A DNA stretch of 51,392 nt, taken from the NCBI RefSeq assembly GCF_031732815.1, contig NZ_JAVMKF010000019.1, positions 1 through 51,392 of the forward strand, read 5' to 3'. The translations under genes were made by a program, and so were the position numbers. The DNA comes from Accumulibacter sp031732815 (GTDB lineage: Bacteria > Pseudomonadota > Gammaproteobacteria > Burkholderiales > Rhodocyclaceae). The notes beneath the pieces are model-generated. The model did no database searches, was not told where the DNA came from, and was given only the letters and a program-made list of their open reading frames with translations. Within the stretch, counting starts at the first letter, position 1; the number at the start of each line of letters is the position of its first letter. Positions 47,474 to 51,392 of this stretch are shown in pieces.

Positions 47474-49285
47474 TCAGCCAGCGAACTGCAGCGCAGCCAG
47501 GCGCGCGTACAGACCACCGTGCGCGATCAGCTCGCTGTGCGTGCCGACTTCGGCCAGACGGCCGTGGTCGAGGACAAGGATCCGGTCGGCGCGCTGTACC
47601 GTCGCCAGCCGATGCGCGATGACGATCGTCGTTCGCCCGCTCATCGCGGCGGACAGCGCCGCCTGCACGATGCGCTCACCGGCAGCATCGAGGTTGCTCG
47701 TCGCTTCGTCGAGCAAGAGCAGGGGTGCGTCCTTGAGGATCGCCCGGGCGATGGCGATGCGTTGGCGCTGGCCGCCGGACAGGCGCAAACCGCGCTCGCC
47801 GACGAAAGTCGCGTAGCCGTCTGGCAGCCGCTCGACGAACTCATCGACGAAAGCCGCCGCGGCCGCTGCGCGCAGCTCGCCCTCGGTCGCGGCGGGCTTG
47901 CCGTAGCGGATGTTGTCGGCGATGCTGCCGGAAAAGATCACCGCATCCTGCGGCACCACAGCAATGCGCGCGCGCAACTCGGCCAGACGAACGTGGCGCA
48001 GGTCGATGCCGTCGATCAGAATGGCTCCCTGGTCGACGTCGTAGAAGCGCTGCAGCAACTGAAAGACGGTCGTCTTGCCGGCCCCCGAGGGACCGACCAG
48101 GGCGATGTTGCGGCCGCGCTCGAGGGTGCAAGCGAAGTCGCGCAATACCGCTTGCTGCGGGCGTGACGGGTAGGCGAAATCAACCCCAGCGAAGACGATC
48201 CTCAAGCCTCCCGAGCGCTGCGGCAGGGCGAGCGGTTGCGCCGGATCGGTGATCGGCGAGCGCGTCGCGAGCAGCTCCATCAGGCGCTCGGTGGCTCCGG
48301 CCGCGCGCAGCAGGTCGCCCCAGACCTCGGCCAGCACGGCTACGCTGCCGGCAACAACGAGCACATAGAGTACCGTCTGACTGAGTTGGCCGGGGCTCAT
48401 CTGGCCGGCGAACACCGCCTGCACGCCGCCGTAGAGACCGTAGAGGAGAGCGCCGAAAACGCCGATGATGAGAAAGGCGGTCAGCGCCGAGCGCATCTGT
48501 GTGCGCCGTAACGAGGTCGCGAAGGCGCGCTCGTTGGCCGCCGAGAAGCGCGCCGCCTCGGCGGATTCCTGCAGGTAGCTCTGGATGACCGGAATCGCGT
48601 TGAGCATTTCGCCGGCGATCCCGCTCGTATCGGCGACGCGGTCCTGGCTCGCGCGCGACAGGCGGCGCACTCGCCGGCCGATGGTGACTGCCGGCAGAAC
48701 GACAAGGAGGATCATTCCGGCAACCGTCAGCATCAGTCCGGGAGCAGTTGCCATCAGCATGCCCATGCCGCCGATCAGGAGGACGGCGTTGCGCGCGCCC
48801 ATGCTGATGCTCGAGCCGACCGCGCTGTGGATCACCGCCGTGTCGGCGGCCAGACGGGAGAGCACCTCGCCGGTCTTCAGCGTTTCGAAGAAATGCGGGC
48901 TCTGCTTGAGAACGTGGGCATAGACCGCCTGGCGCAGGTCGGTCGTTACCCGCTCGCCGATCCAGCTCACCGTGTAGAAACGAGCGGCTGTGCTCACGCC
49001 AAGCACGACGGCGACGGCGAACAACTGCATGAAGTGGTGGCGCACATCGTCCAGCCTTTGCTCAGCGTCGGCGCTGGGCGGCAGGGACAGGCCGCCGTCG
49101 ACGAGCAGGTGAACGGCATAGGGCAGGGCGAGCAGCGATCCGGCAGCGACTGCCAGAAAGAGCAGGGCGAGGGCGATCTGCCTGCGGTACGGCGCGAGAT
49201 AGGGCAGCAGTGCGCGCAGCGGTCGCAGCTTGCCGCGCGCCGCGTTCAGCCGGCCGGTTTCAAGCTTCGCCGTGGCCGACTGCAA
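47474..49285 (-). CDS. MsbA-like lipid/multidrug ABC exporter (fused membrane and ATPase domains)
   Basis: A 603-residue half-transporter that works as a homodimer. Six transmembrane helices occupy about residues 35-330 (LALLFLAVAAGSLLALPYAV; TDLRQAVYAHVLKQSPHFFE is the first coupling region). The ATPase has Walker A LVGPSGAGKTTVFQLL, Q-loop VVPQDAVIFSG, signature GLRLSGGQRQRIAIARAILK, Walker B LLLLDEATSNLD and switch His AHRLATV, all intact. The start is uncertain. TTG at 49285 is the best in-frame codon near the expected N-terminus; a CTG at 49333 overlaps the MAPEG stop. It is of the MsbA/ABCB class and is coupled or near-coupled to the MAPEG gene. Confidence 0.88.
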   Translation of the reverse strand: MQSATAKLETGRLNAARGKLRPLRALLPYLAPYRRQIALALLFLAVAAGSLLALPYAVHLLVDGGLSLPPSADAEQRLDDVRHHFMQLFAVAVVLGVSTAARFYTVSWIGERVTTDLRQAVYAHVLKQSPHFFETLKTGEVLSRLAADTAVIHSAVGSSISMGARNAVLLIGGMGMLMATAPGLMLTVAGMILLVVLPAVTIGRRVRRLSRASQDRVADTSGIAGEMLNAIPVIQSYLQESAEAARFSAANERAFATSLRRTQMRSALTAFLIIGVFGALLYGLYGGVQAVFAGQMSPGQLSQTVLYVLVVAGSVAVLAEVWGDLLRAAGATERLMELLATRSPITDPAQPLALPQRSGGLRIVFAGVDFAYPSRPQQAVLRDFACTLERGRNIALVGPSGAGKTTVFQLLQRFYDVDQGAILIDGIDLRHVRLAELRARIAVVPQDAVIFSGSIADNIRYGKPAATEGELRAAAAAAFVDEFVERLPDGYATFVGERGLRLSGGQRQRIAIARAILKDAPLLLLDEATSNLDAAGERIVQAALSAAMSGRTTIVIAHRLATVQRADRILVLDHGRLAEVGTHSELIAHGGLYARLAALQFAG

Positions 49286-49329
49286 GCCGCCACCAGGAGT
49301 CGGCGGACTGCTTTCCTGCGGGTGGTCGT

Positions 49330-49725
49330 TCAGACGAACAACCCGCGCCCTAGGCCCCAGGCGCTGCCCAGGGCGAGTGCCGCGAAGCTCAGCATGGCGA
49401 GCAGGAAGCCGGGTCCGCGCGTGCGTGGGTCGCGCGCGTAGGCGAGTGCGTACCAGATGCGTCCCATCAGCCACGCGCAGCCGAAGGTCGTCGCCCACCA
49501 GGAGGAGAACGACAAGGTGAAAATCCACAGCACGGGCAGAAAGAGGACGACATTCTCGAGCGTGTTCATCTGGATGCGGTAGGCAATCTCGAACTGCTCG
49601 TGACCCGTCGTCGCCGGCGCCCTGATGCCGAATCTGACGCGGCAGCGGCCAACGTAAGCGGCGCAGAGAAAAAGCAGCAGCGAGGTGGCCAGGGTCACCA
49701 GCGCAGGACCGTGGTAAGTCGTCAT
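49330..49725 (-). CDS. MAPEG family membrane protein
   Basis: A 131-residue four-helix membrane protein of the MAPEG family (glutathione/eicosanoid-type). The key segment is FEIAYRIQMNTLENVVLFLP, containing the conserved RxxxNxxE signature; further helices are WWATTFGCAWLMGRIWYALA and a C-terminal FLLAMLSFAALALGSAWGLG. Bacterial members often have glutathione transferase or peroxidase activity, but the substrate is unknown. It precedes the MsbA-like exporter by 44 bases on the same strand. Confidence 0.9.
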   Translation of the reverse strand: MTTYHGPALVTLATSLLLFLCAAYVGRCRVRFGIRAPATTGHEQFEIAYRIQMNTLENVVLFLPVLWIFTLSFSSWWATTFGCAWLMGRIWYALAYARDPRTRGPGFLLAMLSFAALALGSAWGLGRGLFV

Positions 49726-49898
49726 GGCGTCACTCCAGAGCGGGGATGAGGCACATCACTGTTTGCCGGCGCAGCGCGTCGGCGCCGCGCCAGGCGCAAT
49801 GCGAAGACACCGCGCGCCTTGGCGCTGCAGAGGAAGAACAAGCTGCTTGCGCGCGGCTGATCGAGCAAGGACGAGCCGCCCGCACGCAGGCTTGCCGA

Positions 49899-50366
49899 TC
49901 AGCGTCCGCCAAGCAGTCCGCCGAGCATGCCGAGCAAGTCGCCAGCGTTGCCCAGCCCGCCCTGCGGCGCCTGTCCGCCTGGCGTGAGGTGGTCGATCAG
50001 CCCGGGCAGGATGCTGGCAAGCTGGCCAGCCGCGTCGCTTTCATTGACGCCGAGCTGTTGGGCCAGACCGGAAAGTGTATCCTGCCCGAGAACCTCGCCA
50101 ATCTGTGCACCCGAAACCGGCCGATTCTCCCCGGTGCCGATCCACGACGCCATGACGTCACCCAGGCCCGCCTGCTGGAAGCGGCCGGCCAGGCCGCCCA
50201 GCCCGCCGTGCTGGCCATCGTTGCCCAGCAGGCTGGCGGCAACCTGCAGCAACTGCGGGTTGTTCAGCAGCATCGCGAGCAGGCCGCCCAAACCGCCCCC
50301 CTGGCCGGGCTGTGCAGTCTGCCCGCCGCCGAGGACGGAACCCAATACCGAGTCGAGTAATCCCAT
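49899..50366 (-). CDS. YidB family protein (DUF937-like)
   Basis: A 155-residue Gly/Leu-rich protein. It begins MGLLDSVLGSVLGGGQ and contains GGLGGLAGRFQQAGLGDVMA, SWIGTGENRPVSGAQIGEVL and LSGLAQQLGVNESDAAGQLA, the YidB/DUF937 order. Homologues contain this helical domain between two Gly-rich segments, and their role is unknown. It has no signal peptide or classical membrane span. It is transcribed alone, divergent from the VOC gene. Confidence 0.9.
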   Translation of the reverse strand: MGLLDSVLGSVLGGGQTAQPGQGGGLGGLLAMLLNNPQLLQVAASLLGNDGQHGGLGGLAGRFQQAGLGDVMASWIGTGENRPVSGAQIGEVLGQDTLSGLAQQLGVNESDAAGQLASILPGLIDHLTPGGQAPQGGLGNAGDLLGMLGGLLGGR

Positions 50367-50515
50367 TGCGAAGTCTCCAGTTGATTTACGTTGAGGGGTG
50401 TTGCGGTGAAACGAGTCTGATGGCTCAAGCGTAGCGTAGCATAGGCGACCTGCAAGCGCTGGCGAGCTGGCAAGTCTTTCGTTTTGTTCACAAACTGAAA
50501 TTGAGGAGCAGGAAA

Positions 50516-50899
50516 ATGGATGCAGGAATCAATCCGGTCGGCTGGTTCGAAATCTACGTTGCCGACATGCCGCGTGCGCGAGCCTTCTATACCGCGGTAT
50601 TCGGCCGTCCGCTGGTGCAACTGCCGGAAATCGGCGAAGGCGGCGAAATGTTTGCCTTTCAGTGGGTCGAGGGCGCACCAGGCGCGGCCGGCGCGCTTGT
50701 TCGCCACCCGATGGGCGGTCCGGCGAAGGGCGGGACGATGGTCTATTTCTCGTGCCAGGATGTCACCAACGAAGCCAACCGCGCCGCCCAGGCGGGTGGC
50801 CGGATCATTCAGCCGAAAATGGCTATTGGCCAGTACGGGCATATCGCGCTGATCGAGGACACTGAAGGCAACCTGATCGGCCTGCATTCGATGCAATAG
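50516..50899 (+). CDS. VOC family protein (glyoxalase/bleomycin-resistance-like)
   Basis: A 127-residue single-domain vicinal-oxygen-chelate fold protein. VGWFEIYVADMPRARAFYTA, FAFQWVEGAPGAAGALVRHP and YGHIALIEDTEGNLIGLHSM give the two beta-alpha-beta-beta-beta modules. Homologues are often annotated glyoxalase-like, but the substrate and metal use cannot be told. GAGGAG at 50503-50508 fixes the ATG at 50516; a TTG at 50501 lies within the ribosome site. It is convergent with the helicase gene, with 11 bases between stops. Confidence 0.9.
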   Translation: MDAGINPVGWFEIYVADMPRARAFYTAVFGRPLVQLPEIGEGGEMFAFQWVEGAPGAAGALVRHPMGGPAKGGTMVYFSCQDVTNEANRAAQAGGRIIQPKMAIGQYGHIALIEDTEGNLIGLHSMQ

Positions 50900-50910
50900 C
50901 CGCTCGGGCT

Positions 50911-51392
50911 TCACTCGCCGCGGATCAAGGCGACGAGGTCCTCGGTCGAGGGCAGGGCAGCGGCCTCGCCTTCAGCCAGGATGCTGTCGGCGAGCGCCCG
51001 CTTCTCGTGGTGCAGGTCGACGATGCGTTCTTCCACTGTGCCTTTGCTGACCAGACGGTAGACGATTACCGGGCGCAGTTGGCCGATGCGGTGCGCGCGG
51101 CCCATTGCCTGGTCTTCTGCCGCCGGGTTCCACCACGGGTCGGTGATCACGACGTAATCGGCGGCGGTCAGGTTGAGGCCGAAACCGCCGGCTTTCAGAC
51201 TGATCAGGAAGAGATCGCCCTGACCGGACTGGAAGGCAGCGACGCGGCGACTGCGCTCGCCAGCCGGCGTGGCGCCGTCAAGGTACTGGTAGCTGATTCC
51301 CGCGGCGTCGAGCGGTTCGCGCAGCAGATTCAGGAAATCGACGAACTGGCTGAAGACCAGGGCCTTGTGACCATTGGCGATCAGTTCGGCGG
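50911..51392 (-). CDS. SNF2-family DEAD/DEAH helicase, C-terminal part (runs off the right edge)
   Basis: The visible roughly 160 C-terminal residues are the second RecA-like domain of a Swi2/Snf2 ATPase. They contain KALVFSQFVDFLNLLREPLD, YQYLDGATPAGERSRRVAAF, FLISLKAGGFGLNLTAADYV and ITDPWWNPAAEDQAMGRAHR followed by IGQ, which include helicase motifs IV to VI. The C-terminal tail KGTVEERIVDLHHEKRALAD closes the domain as in RapA/HepA-like and bacterial SNF2 proteins. The N-terminal ATPase half lies beyond the window. The frame is open from the right edge to the stop at 50911. Confidence 0.93.
   Translation of the reverse strand, partial: AELIANGHKALVFSQFVDFLNLLREPLDAAGISYQYLDGATPAGERSRRVAAFQSGQGDLFLISLKAGGFGLNLTAADYVVITDPWWNPAAEDQAMGRAHRIGQLRPVIVYRLVSKGTVEERIVDLHHEKRALADSILAEGEAAALPSTEDLVALIRGE

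Overview
This 51.4 kb window is G+C-rich, densely coded bacterial chromosome. Its gene content points to the Betaproteobacteria, most likely a Rhodocyclales member close to Candidatus Accumulibacter: a thiS-thiG-trmB string, a gmk-rpoZ-spoT string, an E. coli-type frdABCD with rquA, a PEP-CTERM protein and abundant c-di-GMP signalling. The taxonomic call is an inference from content and gene order. A run of exactly 100 N at 12740-12839, flanked by two identical 55-base ends, shows that this is a draft scaffold, probably from a metagenome bin.

Layout. 1-8.2 kb: the 5' part of nadB, a decayed stretch with an Rpn-like remnant, thiS-thiG-trmB, an exported ankyrin protein, a DUF2157/DUF4824-like membrane pair, and a patatin phospholipase. 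8.4-13.4 kb: a CHRD-domain PEP-CTERM protein, a hypothetical protein, a di-haem cytochrome c peroxidase behind a textbook class II FNR promoter, a HIT protein, a DUF3025 protein, and a secreted Cys-repeat protein broken by the assembly gap. 13.5-15.9 kb: htpG with a sigma-32-type promoter, translationally coupled to a DNA-deoxyinosine glycosylase. 16.2-25.5 kb: a signalling and motility block with a NIT-HAMP-MCP receptor ending in PilZ, a REC-PAS-PAS-PAS histidine kinase overlapping a REC-GGDEF(degenerate)-EAL regulator, a stand-alone FlhB C-domain protein and a YcgR-type flagellar brake.

25.6-35.1 kb is one uninterrupted minus-strand run read as gmk, rpoZ, spoT, dadA, tatD, rquA, frdA, frdB, frdC, frdD. 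The key observation is rquA (rhodoquinone synthesis) directly upstream of a four-subunit quinol:fumarate reductase. Together they would let a ubiquinone-making bacterium build the low-potential quinol needed for anaerobic fumarate respiration.

35.2-51.4 kb holds accessory and envelope functions: a small secreted protein, three further SAM-methyltransferase or beta-propeller genes, an orphan AbiEi-type antitoxin, a DUF2917/MocR divergent pair, an unusual ABC half-transporter preceded by a possible 10-codon cationic peptide ORF, a polyprenyl-phosphate glycosyl-transfer cluster (GT2, ArnT-like, GtrA, ChbG/HpnK deacetylase), an MsbA-like exporter with a MAPEG protein, a YidB-like protein, a VOC protein and the C-terminal end of a SNF2-family helicase cut by the window edge. 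No rRNA, tRNA, CRISPR array or intact insertion sequence was recognised.
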